Source of the DNA: Climacteris rufus
Lineage: Eukaryota > Chordata > Aves > Passeriformes > Climacteridae
DNA length: 64,000 nt
Reading direction: 5' to 3'
Assembly: GCA_013398175.1 (NCBI GenBank)
Contig: VZRZ01008729.1
Location: 256,417 to 320,416, forward strand
Shown here in pieces: positions 35,221-47,564 of this stretch (positions within the stretch are counted from its first letter, which is position 1; each line of letters starts with the position of its first letter). The translations under genes and the position numbers were made by a program. A model generated the notes under the pieces. It saw only the letters and a list, made by a program, of their open reading frames with translations, searched no databases and had not been told where the DNA came from.

Positions 35221-37332
35221 ATTCCTGCCCGAACACCAAAATTCCTCCAAAAAAAAAAAAAAGTATTTCAAGAACTGCTGCTCTTCTGGTCCCTTCCCAA
35301 TCTCGGACCCATTGAGGCTGCACCGTGCTGTCCTGATGTTCATGGTGTTATCCCCAAGAAGTGTCCCAGAACAGGCTGATTAGCACCAGCTGACGACCTG
35401 GAGAGGGTACAGTTCTATTTTAAGCAACAAATAATTTAGTTTTATATTGGTGAGAAATTCCTCATCACTCATTTAATTATGTGGGTCTAAAAGAAACCAT
35501 AACGTCTTGGCACACCTGAATGCTGGGAGTGGGAAAGAGGAGGGTGTCAAATCCTTCCAAGAGTTTATGTCCTTTCTTACCCTGGCAGTTTAACCCTGCC
35601 AAGTCTGCACAGAGCTATATATCCATATAACTGAAACAGAGACTGGATGGAGATTCCTGAATATCCACAAAAGAAGCAAATATAACAGCAGTAATTCTTT
35701 CCAATGACATTTATATGCTGCCATTAACTCGGCTTTAGCGGGTGTAGTTTAGGGCTTTTAGAAAACATAACTTCAGCTGTAACAACTATTGTAGGTTTTT
35801 GCTGAGAGGAGCTGCAAGTTTTGCCTGGACTCCTGCACAGATTCTCTGCCTTTTCCATTGTATTCAAAATCTTGGAGAGGAGGAGGTGTCCTAGAGAAAA
35901 AAGTAATTTTTTTTATGCCCTTATGCTATTTCCAGCATTTTCTAGGCCTGAGTGTGCATCTTTGTCAGGAGAAAAGAGAGAGATCAGGTCTCTTAGTCCA
36001 GCTCTGGGATGCTGTAAGAAATAAAAGTAGAAAAACTTTTAAAAATCTGCACTGTTCTGGGAACATCGTAAAGAACACCAGAAGTGGGAAGATCCTCCAG
36101 GTAAAGAATGTGAAGCAAGATGCTGAAGAGTAGATTGGTTGGTTGGGTTGACTTCACCAAGCAGGCAATGAAGATTATGGAAAACAGGGATTAGAGACCC
36201 CAACATGAGCACAGGAAGCCATGTACCATCTTCAATGTGGCAAAGCTGAAAATTTCCCTTTTGTCTTTTAAGAACCAAGGCCACATCTTGGTGGGAAACA
36301 TTTCATCCCAAGTCCTGCCCCCTTGGTTCAGGTTAAGCCACTCTGCCTACAGAAAGGTGTCTTCTTGTGTCCCTTTGTCTCACTGCATGGGGGGATAATA
36401 CAGCTGTTGACATGGAGGAGGTGATACCCCAGAGGTGCCTGAAATTCACAGGAAATTTATGGCTTGAAATTTTCACCATTACATTGGATCTTCTTGCTAA
36501 AGATGTGCAACCCCACATCCCCCTTGCACCAGGAACCTGGGGGGAACAGCCCAGCTACAACAGCTATTGGCAGAGTTAGAAAGAGGGTCAGGCCATAACA
36601 GCCCAGTTTGGAATTTAAATTTGGTCTACTTGAGGTAAATAAAATAACTGCACTGCCTAGTTTTTAAAGGATCATTTACTTTTCTGGAAAGGAGAGTATG
36701 TTTTTGGAAAGTGTACAGGCATCCTTCAGGATGAAGGGCTCTGTGTGCAACAATCAAGTTTTTACCTTTTGATTAGCAAAGCTTTATAAAGAATTTCAAT
36801 TCTGAATTACTAAACAAAGAAACTATACAAGCCCCAGATGAGATTTAAACAGTTTCCAAAAGACATTAAAAAAGAGAATAATACTGGGCCACATGTTTTT
36901 TCTTATGTCTCTTGAGTCCATTTATTCCAGACATCTGACATGCAATTCAAATTTCCAATAGTTTTAGGTAACCATGTCCAATTTAGAAACCACGGCCTTC
37001 AGCTAAGCCTACCTACCTCCCAAATCAATCTGAAAAACCAGAGCACTTGCTGATACTCTGCACTTTCAGCCTTGCAGAGCTTTGTTATTTGTGTGCCATA
37101 CATACTTGGGTTAGTTTTTCTGGCTCCATGCAATCCATTTAGATACATTTCATAGACCTGCAGCCAGTGGTCACAGACAGATAAATTATAGCTCCTAATG
37201 GAGAGCCTGTTCATGCTTTCAAAGAGTAAAACCACTATAAAATTGATCTCCTCTTTTGAGATACCTTTGACAGTGGTTCTTGTATGGCAGTTCAGATGAA
37301 ATGGAAGCAAGGGATGTAGATGAAGAACTAAT
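35221..37332. other. Noncoding stretch
   Basis: About 2.1 kb of unique DNA. It starts with a run of about 14 A at 35250 and contains no supportable exon. Openings near 35821-36133 overlap in two frames and have no domain. Confidence 0.45.
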
Positions 37333-37430
37333 ACGTTTTATTTCTGGCTCTGAGACTTGGGTTAATTTCTTAACCTTTCTGTGCCTGAGCGTTTGTATCT
37401 CAAAAGTAGAGATTAAACAAGGTGTTTGTT
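37333..37430 (+). mobile_element. MIR (CORE-SINE) remnant
   Basis: An ancient tRNA-derived SINE piece in sense orientation. 'GGCTCTGAGACTTGGG' and 'TTAATTTCTTAACCTTTC' correspond to the MIR segment 'TTGGGCAAGTTACTTAACC', followed by 'TGTGCCTGAGCGTTTG' (MIR 'TGTGCCTCAGTTTCC') and 'AAAAGTAGAGATTAAAC'. It is strongly diverged, as expected for an element old enough to be shared by amniotes. Confidence 0.65.
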
Positions 37431-38902
37431 AAGACAGGCAAAGCCAAGCTGCTATGGAAATCCTGAGTTCCAATATGGGCAGATAATGTTCTGCTGTGTG
37501 CCCTTTCCTAATTCCCTCCAGAAACTTCCTTGGTGAGGTTTTAATGATGTTTGGTAGGAGGCAGGTTAGGCAAGGGCTGCATTAGGTGATGGTTACCACA
37601 GCACCCTTCTCACCTCAGTCCCTAAAACCTGGATCATCCAACCCTACACACCCCGGCACCCTGACTGAGCTCATCAATCAGGAGGTCCCACTCCTGCAGA
37701 GTTGGCATCAAATACCCTCCCTTCAGGGCCCCAAGGAAATAGTAGACAGTCAGGTGATACTTCTAAGAGAGCTTGTGTAACAAAAATTATGGAGCAGATT
37801 CTCTGCTGCTCTCAGCATCAGAGGAAACTTATCAGCCTCCAGCAGTGAATCCTGTTGGGCTGTAAGTGGCCATCACTTTATCCTGTAATCTCTCATTCAT
37901 CTCGTCTATTTTTAGCTTTCCATTTCTCTTTCCAGTGAGAGCACTTGTACACAGTCACAAACTGCTACTGGGAGAAAAATAGGATTTTAATCAAATTTAT
38001 TGCTGTTAATTCCTTTCATAGGCACCATGAATCAGAGGGGGCAGCTAGAGGTGGTGAAAGGCCTGTTCATCCACAGCCTTTGACACCACTGATCAGAGAA
38101 GAGGCCAACAGTGGAGGTGGTCCCTAGCAGGATTTAGGGACTGGGAACATGGGAAAGCAAAGGGGAGAGCTGGGAAAATCTCAGAACCATTTTGTTGTTC
38201 CTTACAGTTTTCCTGAGCATCAACCCCATTCTCCTTCCTGCAGAGCTGACCTGAGCAGAATCAATATCCTTCCTTAAAAATAAAAGGAACACATGAAAGA
38301 ATAGAATGAATTAAAACATTCTGAGCTGATGCCTGGTTTGGGGTGATATTTATGTCTTTCAAAACCAGTGGTGCCAATTGCCACAGACCCATTGGTTTGG
38401 GAGGATAACCCTGATTTTAAGGACAATATCTGCAGAATGCAATGTATTTTGAGCAGAAAACAAGTGGCCAGATTATGGTCCCCCAGTGGAAACACAACAG
38501 ACTTTCTTCAGCCTCTTTTTCTATATATACCAGGGTTGAAAAGTAGAGAAGAAAACGCTGAGTCTGCTAAAAACTGTTCACATTCTTGTGGGTGCTTTGG
38601 AGGAGCTGGTATACAATTTTGAGGCTGTTCTTTCTGCTGGCAAATTAACAGCTTAGAAAAATTACAGCAGGGGGAGAAAAAAAAAAAAGAGAATTCTATT
38701 AATGAAACAGAACAATGAAAATCAAAGCTAAAGATGGAAGGAACTGAGTGGGCCCCATCCAGTTCATTGCCTGCTAGGCTGGATTTCTGCCTATAGTAAT
38801 TTATGCCATAGCCTTGGAAGTGAAAACAGATTTCATTTACTACTGAACAGTACTACTTTGTGTAGAGAGAGTTCGTGGCCTCGCAGTGTTTCTGAGAAGG
38901 CA
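37431..38902. other. Noncoding stretch
   Basis: About 1.5 kb of unique DNA. Openings of 60-84 codons on both strands have no domain. An A run (38680-38691) is the only simple sequence seen. Confidence 0.45.
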
Positions 38903-39045
38903 TTGTGGGATTATTGCTCCCACTTTGCAGATGGGCCTGGTAATGCTGCTTGAATTCTTAAATTTAGGTTGTGGCAAGGGGGAATCTGAATTAGGACTCG
39001 CGTGTCTGAGGGCTGTCCCTTGTGTCCTGCTCTCACATGGCCTGG
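38903..39045 (-). mobile_element. MIR remnant, antisense
   Basis: 'GGGATTATTGCTCCCAC' and 'TTTGCAGATGGGCCTGG' match the reverse complement of MIR ('ATTATCCCCATTTTACAGATG'). 'TTAGGACTCGCGTGTCTG' then resembles the 'CCGGGATTCGAACCCAGG' box. The middle is diverged, so the limits are approximate. Confidence 0.5.
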
Positions 39046-42000
39046 CCACTGTAGGAAGTGTTGAGATGATAGGAGTCCCAGTTAACACCAGTGTTCACAT
39101 GTGCAAGGCTCTGCATAAGGATCATCCCTTGCTCCAGGGATTTATCTCTCAAGAGTTTGATGGAAGAGTTGGACATAAGATGTTCCTCTAACTTTAAACT
39201 TTAAATACACCTTAAGGGAGAAAAGTAATCTGAAACTCTTGGCTTGCTTTCCTTTTTCACTAGTCTGGTACCAAGCAGAGCCCAAAAACACCCCCTGCCC
39301 TTCCAACAAGCATTGAGGCAGAGGATGCTGAGTCCCTGCCTGCCCACATCGCCAACACTGCCACAGGCACAACCTTCCTTAGAGAAGTTTGGCAGTGAAA
39401 AATGCACATGTTCTGTTGAGAGGAAAAAAAAAGGCAGAAAACAGGTAAAATTAGCATTTGGAGAAAAGTTCCTATGGAAAAAAGCTATATGTTTCCCGAG
39501 AGCCAAATGAAAAAAAAAAAAAATCCCAACCCTCAAACCCAAGCTTGCAGAGTCTGCTGTAATTTATGATTTACCATACGAATCTAACTATAGAACTTCA
39601 TTTAAAAAATTTTATAAAGATTGTAAATCTACAGTGAAATGTTCTAGGGACAATCTGCTGGCAGAAACCTACTCTCCAGACTGACCTATGGGAGAACCAG
39701 CTTGTCAAGGGCTTGATCTGGAGCCCGCTGAAGACAATGGAAATGCTCTCACTGACGTCAGTGGCCTTTAGATCAAAAAGCCCCCAAAGCCCTGCATGGA
39801 AAAATGAGTCCTAAGGAGAAGCAAACTGCTCTAATCAATAGATGTTGCTGGATAAAGGTCTTTAACAATAGTTTAATGGGCCATGATGAGCTCCTCTGGA
39901 CACTTTTATTTGGTATTGTATGTATCTTATAATCTTTCTCCTGAAACTTTTAATGGAATTTATCTCACTAGAGAATTTGGGAGAACATCTGCTGCAAATG
40001 ATGGGTAAAGACATAAGCTGTTGTGGGTGGGGTGAGCCTCAGGAGGTTCACAGTTTGGGTTTGGCTTCTGCTTCAGATTCTTATCTGAACTATACAGATC
40101 TCCTGTGGCTGCAAAAATTGGACTGGAAATCACAAGAGTACGAGCCTTCTTGTGAGATTTCCAGCACTTTTCTTATGGTTTTGACTGAACACCAGATGTG
40201 GAAAAAATATTTAACAAAACTGGATGCAGTTTTTTTCATGTCTGGTTCTAAAAAGAGATGAAGGTTCAGGAATCTAATTTTATCCTTTCCAGTTTCACTC
40301 CTTGGTGAGATTCAGTTCTAGTTTTAAAAAAACAAACTCAATTTAAACCCAAAATGTAGTTATTGCAACCAGTCCCCAAAGAATCATTCAAGTAGATGAA
40401 ACTCCAAACATTACATTGACTATTAATTAAAACCTTATGCCTTTGGCAAGTGGAGTGCAAAGAACGACCAGGGTGAATGGTGGCCATTAGGAAACATCCA
40501 CTAATACTCTTTCCCTTCAAAGATAATTTTTATTTGCTTTGCATGCAAGCCTATTTGCATTTTTGACCCTTTCCTGCCTGCTTCTACCATAAATCCAGGC
40601 TTTTAGGCTTTTCCTAGCACAGATATTTTTAAGAATACTTGAACAATTGTGCATGCCATGTGGAAATTTTAAATTTTACACCAGAATGCAAAATTTCCCA
40701 TAAATGTAATGGACTTTGCAGGCTGCTTACACAAGTCTGCACACCAGTACCAGGATCCTGAGTCACCAATCAATGGCATGTTCTTCTAATCCAGATGTTC
40801 TATATGTTCTTTGTGGACAATTCACAGCTGAAAAGGAGGGTCACTTTATTCACTGCTTTGTTCTAGTTGTGTTGCATACTCACACTTGCATTTAACCTGG
40901 TGGTCTGTCATCAGAGAAGGGAGCAAAGGTTTGCTTCAAACCAAATGGTGAAGGTAGGTTAGGGGAGCTCTTAAGTCACAGGAAGATTTCACAACATGTG
41001 TAGGCAACTTTGGGAGGCGGAAAATGGCCTGAAGTGAAGGGAATGGCCTGTCTTGGAGGATTTTAATCACTAACATTGAGAGTAAATCTGAGCAATAGAA
41101 AGTCAAAAAAATCAAGAAGGAAAACAAGTTTAAAAGTGTCTAGGCTGGCACTGACCTCACTCAGATATTTTATCACTTATGATTGACTCTGAAATTTTTG
41201 GTCTCAGTTCAGAACAGCAAGTTTTTCCCTGTGGGGTATGTAAAGGCCAGGCTAAATGGAACTGAGCTGGCACTTCGCTTAAACTCCTCATTTCATGTGT
41301 AATCTCACATCCAAATCAAACAGGACAGATGAAAAAGTGGAGTATTATGTCATCCAGAATCTGTGGAACAGTGAACTGTAGCTCCAGAGCCCAAGGAGAC
41401 TGTCTAGAACTCATCATGTCACGTCATTTCACTGAATTTTGGCAATATTGAGAAACTTTTTCTCCAAAGACCTAGAGCCAAGCTTCCTGTGAAACTCCAC
41501 TGACATTTAACAAACAGAAAATAAACCAATTAATAAGGGGAATAAGCAGCTCCAAAATGTGGACACCAATGCTGGAAAAGGATGGGGAGGAAAAACCCAG
41601 GGTTTGTTCTTAATCCCATAAATTTGGGGGGAAGGAGGGGCTCTGGTGATGTCTTAGATTTTCTAGATGTGTCTTTGGGCCTGGGGAAGGAGTGGTTTGC
41701 AGAGTGAGATGTGCCAAGACCTGTCAGTGCCTCTGCTCCTGTTGGAGATGAGGCTCCCAGTGTTGGTGGGCACAGGGAAGGTTTTGTGCTGGGAGAAGCA
41801 GCTTTCTCAGAAGCTGTTTTCTGTGTGTGCATGGAGAGGTAAAATCATGCAGCTTCTTCCTAGAAGTCTAGGAAATCCACTGGGATGGACCCTTCAAGAA
41901 AAATCAAGTGAAATGCAAACTTGGGAGAGCACTAAAAAAAAAGGCTGCAGAAAAGGGTAAAGAGCCTTCCTACTGCTCTCCCCAGGCTTTGCTCCCAGGG

Positions 42001-42164
42001 CTGTACCTCCAGCCCATGTGAAAATAGTTACCTTCAAATAACACATCCTGTGGGACTATTTCTGGTCATTTCACAGAAGCCTTATTAAAAAATAGAGACT
42101 TTATTAACCTGAGATTCAGGGACTGGGATTCATGATGGAGGCTGTAAACTCTCAGCCTATGGTT
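39046..42164. other. Noncoding stretch
   Basis: About 3.1 kb of unique DNA with a 13-A run at about 39509. The 113-codon openings at 39920-40261 (+) and 39201-39542 (-) lack domains. No RNA gene or transposon is recognised. Confidence 0.45.
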
Positions 42165-42608
42165 CAGTTTTACAGGGATGATTTGAGGGTTGGAAAAGGA
42201 AATCTTGTGGAGAGAGGCTTAAGGAGTTCAATTTGGTGAACTTAGCAAAAAAGCAGATCAGGCTTGACTGACTGCAGACCTGACTGCACAGCTTTGAAAT
42301 TTGGAGGAAAAAATACCCTGTACAAAAGGGCTTTATAGTCTAATGGGGGAAAAACATAACAAGATGCAATGGCTGGAAATTTAAGACAGGCAAAATTGAG
42401 AGATTGGGAAGGGAGAGGGGGCAGACTGTTGAAGGGGGCAGGGGATTTGTCATCCTTTTGCATCTTGAAATCAGAACTGGAGGCCAGCCCAGATGACTGG
42501 TGAAACATATAGTAGTAGGCTCAATTAGCGAGTGAATGTGTGAAATTATTTTCTTGGGAATTTATATTGAGCATTAAACTAGATGATCTGAATTGTCCCT
42601 TTCAGCCT
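42165..42608 (+). mobile_element. Degraded CR1/L3-like LINE fragment
   Basis: Two faint CR1-like blocks in the same orientation bracket this interval. The left one has 'CAGGGATGATTTGAGGG', 'TTGGAAAAGGAAATC' and 'TGGAGAGAGGCTTAAGG', resembling the CR1 part '...ATGATCAGAGGGCTGGAGC... GGAGAAAGGCTGAGG'. The right one ends 'ACTAGATGATCTGAATTG' and 'TCCCTTTCAGCC', the usual CR1 end. The spacing fits one old element, but the centre is not alignable by eye. Confidence 0.45.
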
Positions 42609-45600
42609 TAAAAATGGAGGAAAGATGCCAGAAAAGGAGCTAAATACCCCAAATCTACCAAATTGCAATTGCTGGAGCCTCTGGACCGCTTTGGGAATGG
42701 TGTAAGTGAAAGGAGGAGGGCTATTCTGGGTGCTGGATGTATGGAGAGACAGACAGAACCAGGGATGCCATCACATGCCTCCAGCACAAACCCAGTTGTA
42801 GCTGCTTTTCCTTCTTGGCCCCCCAGCACACTTTTCTTCTTTTTTTTTTTCTTTGAAACTAAAAATACATCCTCAGAGGCATTAGTCACTCTGCCCACAT
42901 ATTAATAAATTGCATAATGATGCCACCAAGCATCCAAAAACCTTTCAAACTATTATATATTATTTCTTTCAATAATATTCTAAAAGGCCAGTGAGGCTTA
43001 ATGGAGCCACATGGTATTGCATTTAATCCAGAAATCTGGAACTGTCTAAAATCTCATATATAAATTAAGATAATATACAATATGTTTTTTTCATTTAATT
43101 TGGTTCTCCCAGTTTGGGTGAGCCATAACTCCGTAGGGCTGTGTCTCTTGCAAGGGATGTTTTTCTACCAAATCTTAAGTTTGCAATGTTGGTCTTGCTT
43201 TTAATTGCCCAGGGCTGTTCCCTGTAATAACTCAGCCGATCCTTTGCCAGTCAAAGGAAAGTTTAATGGAACCACAGTTTAATTGGACAAAGTTTAGAAA
43301 TTATGGAAATTACAAGGTTTCCTGGGACTTTTTCTTATGGCCTCTCCCACACATCTCCTTTGGCATTGCTGCAGGGACTGTCACTGCTGTGCCAAGGAGA
43401 TGGTGACCTCAGCAGAATGTTGGACACTGGTTTGCAGGTGGCTCCTTCTTGACTCTCCTTGGACTCAACTGGGTTTTGGCATTTACACACAGGAATTTTT
43501 AGGACATCAGGAACCATTGAATATAGAAACCCAAATCCAAATATTTCCTCTGCTGGAAAGGAATAAGGGCTTTAGATCTGGGTTTTGGACATGAGGCTTG
43601 CTTTTATTAGTGTCACCTCTGGACAGGTCCACCTATTCTGTACAGTGTCTGCAGAAGGTTTTCACATACTCTGTCAAGTCATGGCAGATGTCACAGACTA
43701 TGAGATAAGGGGTTGCTTTTTCCTCCTCCTTTGTTTTCAAGCCAAGCTCCCTTCATGCTTTTGGAAGCTTTGGCTATCACTGCACAAGGGTGGAACAAGA
43801 TTGTGGAACAGGAACTATGTAGGTCAGGACCACAATTAATGTATCTTCTTTTTCTTTGTATACTCTGTGAACCCAGTGACCTCAAAAATGCACACCCATT
43901 TGCTGGTTTTCAAGCTCAAGTGCTTCAAGAGATGAGGGGAGAAAAGTGTATGTTCTTGGGCGTGTTCTGCTCCACAGTTTGACATCCTGGAGCAGAAGAA
44001 AGCCAGGTGTGAAAACAAAGTGAGTGAGATGATTTCTTGTGGGGTCAGTGGAGTGGATGCAACAGAGGTGCTGAAATGTGGGGCATACCTTTTGTTTGAG
44101 AGAATGCATAGGAGAATTAAACACGTTCTGGAAAGCGAGAGGCCTGTGCATTATGAGGGAACAGTTCTGAATCATATGAGCCCAGGTTTTGGTTGAGCAT
44201 AAGAATAAAACCTCTTTCAGGGTTTAATACCTCTGCTCATCATTTCTGGTGGTTTGGTTTTTTTCAGTTGGCTTTTAATTTCCCTTGGCTTTGTCAGGAC
44301 TAGACCTGATTTTGAACAGGGATATTCTCCAGGCTGTAATCTGGTTTTGACAAACTTTTGGTATGAGCAGTGTGTAGGGAGGCCCCTTCCTGTACCCATG
44401 TCTATAGAATTTGTCCAGTTTTGGGGAAGCTGTGTGATAGATGCCTATAAATGCACAACCCTCCTTAGTTTCTTTCCCTGTCTTCCCAATGCCCTGCTCT
44501 CCAGAAGTGCAATCCACAGCTTTCTCGTCACTTAATGGAGTATGGACAAAGCTGCTTGGCTCGTGTGTCCTAATTCCTCTCCTAACTGGGCTCTGCATTG
44601 CTGCTGCTGCACAGATATCAAACTGCATTTGTAATGAGCATCCCAAGGTGCTTTATTGAACACCAGATTTGTTAAACTCACACTTTTTCCCCTAGAAACA
44701 TCTGGGTGATATAACCAGACCTCTGTCATTCTTACAAACTCCAGCTTGGGGGACAGGTCAGGTAACAGCAGGATGCATTGCATGGGAGGGAGGAAGATTA
44801 TCCATGAAACTTCGTAAGCAGCAGCTGTGAAGAGAAAAACAGGAGCAAGCCTGAGCCCTTGAGGCCACAGCAGCCCTTGAGGCCATCACCTCTGCCCAGG
44901 AGGCACTGAGCCATATTACACCTTCCCCACCACCTCTGTCTCCTCCTGGGTCCTTTGGGACCCACAGGGAAAGGCCAGGTTTGCTCCTGGGACACTGGTT
45001 GAGCACTTGTAAAATGTTATTGTAGGGGTCAAGTGAAAACTGACTCATTTTTGAGCAGGAGAACAAGGTCATTTTCTTGTAGCCCAGTAATTCCCTCATT
45101 TTTTTATTGGTGTTGTTATAAACAAACTTCTCTGAGGTGCTGGGGCTTCCCCTATCTTGCATCCCTGCTCCCATCCGGTTCCAACAATAAAACCTTTGCC
45201 TTTTTTGATGTCTGGCTTTCATGCTTGCTGACACACTCTGGAAAATTTAAGAAGGGCGCAAGGAATGGGTTAGTCACACTTGTTAATATTTATCCCACTG
45301 CAGAAAGAGCAGGGCTGACCTCAGAGCCTGGGCTTTGGAGAACAGTTATGAGAATGATTCCACCCAGCTGAAACAAAATCTGCATGCAAAGCTCGTTTGG
45401 TGCCTGGAAAGAGCTAGAAGGAAATAAAGGTCTTAAATGATATATTTCCGCAGTTAACGTTTTGTCCTGTTTACAGAATCTCACCAGAATACTGGAGGTT
45501 TTGTTTTGTTCATGTGTTTTTCATAAGGATAAATATCCATGCCGTTTAAACATTTTCATTAGATTCAGACAAGAAGGAGGATGTGGGATTGTTTTTTTCT

Positions 45601-46799
45601 GTAATTGTTAATCTCTCCATTTTTTTTTTAATGGTTATTTCTTAAAACATACTTCAGAAATAAAATCTCAGGTAAATCAAAGAGATGGGGAAAATTATTC
45701 TCTTTAATTACTCTTAGAGCAATTTTGAGTAATGTAGGTTAAATTGAAAAAATATACAAGCAAGATATTTTGGCTGGGAAGTATGTGTAATGTATGAACA
45801 GCAGGAAAAAAAAAAAAGCCTTCCTTTCTAAATAGAAAATCTTTGAAAGTAACAGGGGGAAACTGATGGGAAGGGCTGAAGTCCATATATTCCCACCTCC
45901 TCCGCCTTGTGCTCTCTTAAAGGTGAGCTGCAAAATGCAAAAGAGAAATGTGTTAAATTCAGATGACTCGCTCGGGTGTCAGGAAGTGGCTCGAACAACC
46001 ACATGAAGTTAACTAACACATTCCCTTTTTTTTTTTTTTGTTCATCCCCTCCCTCCCCTGCTCTTCTCGTGAAGTCTGTTTTTTTGCTGCTGTGGTTTCT
46101 GCCTCCAGGCAGGAGCGCAGCCACTTGTCCACCCGAGCAGCACCCTGAGACCCCCCCATGGCTTGCAGGGAGCCAGGAATTTCTGGGAGGAGAATTTTAG
46201 AATATGTGTTCCCAATCTAAACACCCTGGCTGCAGGAGAAATAAGACAAGCTCTGAGGGATGGTGTAGTGAGCTTGTGTTGCTTTGCTGCTCATCTTTTG
46301 TCCGGTCAGTCCATCTTATTATCATCTTTCTGCTCTGTTCTAGATCTTCTTCAGCCAGATGGTTCCTGGAGTTCATGGGGTTGAGTACCCTGGTCCCAGG
46401 AACCTGAGATGTGAGTAGTGCTGTGTTTGTCAATGACTGACTTCAGCTGAAACACAGGGAGAAGCAGTTGGATGTGGGGAAAGGCTTTTTGAGCTGCAAG
46501 TGGCAGAATTTGGTTTGCAGTCGGATGCGTGTGATGGGAATAAGTCTCTTTTAAAACAACTTGAAGGTGGTTTAGGTGACCAAAAGGAAGTTGGAAAGGC
46601 AAGACACCCTGATCCATCAGAAATAGTGCCACTGCCCTTTGCAATGATTCCTATCCCATGGACCCAGAGCCCTGCAGGGCCTCATAAAAAGGCACAGACA
46701 CATGGCTGTTTCTCATTAGCTTCCACTTTTCCCTCTGGAAATGCTCCCCATGCCTTCCCCCCACAGCTTAGCAGTAGGTGTGCTAAGGAGGTTTAAATC
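42609..46799. other. Long noncoding stretch
   Basis: About 4.2 kb of unique DNA. T- and A-runs occur at 42840-42851, 45810 and 46027. Openings of 97-158 codons (for example 44758-45234 and 46351-46644, both minus) have no recognisable domain and overlap openings in other frames. No gene or RNA could be supported. Confidence 0.45.
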
Positions 46800-47110
46800 T
46801 AAATGGGAGTTATCTGATTTACACTAAGTAGATTTTTCATTTCAAATGGCAACAAACAGAGCCCTGTGAATTACCTTGCATCAATATAACACACATGCAC
46901 ACATGCCATGCTTTTATGCCTAGGATATAAAAATAATAAATTATTGCAACGCTGTGTGTCTTCATAGAGCTAATTCATGTATTCATGTACTACAGCATGT
47001 TTATCAAAGGACACTCCTTAATTGCATACTAGTATTTTTTAATTAGTGATTAAGTTGTAAGACACTGTCTCTCTACTGATTTATGTTCTCTTTACTTACA
47101 GTATGAATGA
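46800..47110. promoter_or_regulatory. Possible conserved noncoding element
   Basis: An AT-rich, repeat-free block with several factor-like cores: 'GAGTTATCTGATTTACAC', 'AATTACCTTGCATC', 'GAGCTAATTCATG' near 46977 and 'TTTATCAAAGGAC' (a TCF/LEF-like CAAAG) near 47002. No ORF of note. The call is by composition only. Confidence 0.25.
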
Positions 47111-47432
47111 CTCCTGCAGCAAATCCTGATTTCAGTTTTTTGTTCTTTAACAATACAGAAGATCTCCAAATTTAGTTTTGTTTTTTTTTTACGAATAAGC
47201 TGAATTACACATCTGAGACTCTTTAACCAAGGAAAGCCAAAATAGTGTATGAAAACAATGGTTGTTTTCCCTCTCTTAGGGACACTTTGTTTCTGTGTTC
47301 CCCTCTAACAAATTTATCAGAACTGTTCATTCTCTGTTACAGTCACAGAAACAAACCATGGATTTAGAAATATCTGTACAGCTTCGTCTCTGGAAGAGAA
47401 AGTAGGTAAAGTGAAATAAAAAGAGAAAGTGA
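47111..47432. other. Short noncoding gap
   Basis: Unique AT-rich DNA with a T run at about 47180; no feature is supported. Confidence 0.4.
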
Positions 47433-47564
47433 ATATTAATTTGCATTTCTCCTTTGGGAGAAAGATTTAATGAATTTAAGAAGGAGGTTCTGCTCCTACT
47501 TGGTGTTGAACTTGATGAAGTTGCCCAACTGATCACGGCTCAGTGGAGGAGGCGCAACATTTGA
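47433..47564 (+). other. Small coding-like reading frame, unknown
   Basis: A 43-codon stretch between in-frame stops gives a strikingly helical, charged C-terminal end: 'GERFNEFKKEV', then 'LLLLGVELDEVAQL', then 'ITAQWRRRN' before the TGA. The pattern (alternating hydrophobic and charged residues, then W and a basic tail) looks more protein-like than neighbouring random frames. I do not recognise the family. A possible acceptor (pyrimidines then AG) lies near 47460. It could be the last exon of an unknown gene or a relic of a processed pseudogene, but frames of this length arise by chance. Confidence 0.15.

Noticed and set aside
44758..45234. 158-codon minus ORF
   Set aside because: No domain and overlapped by shorter openings in other frames.
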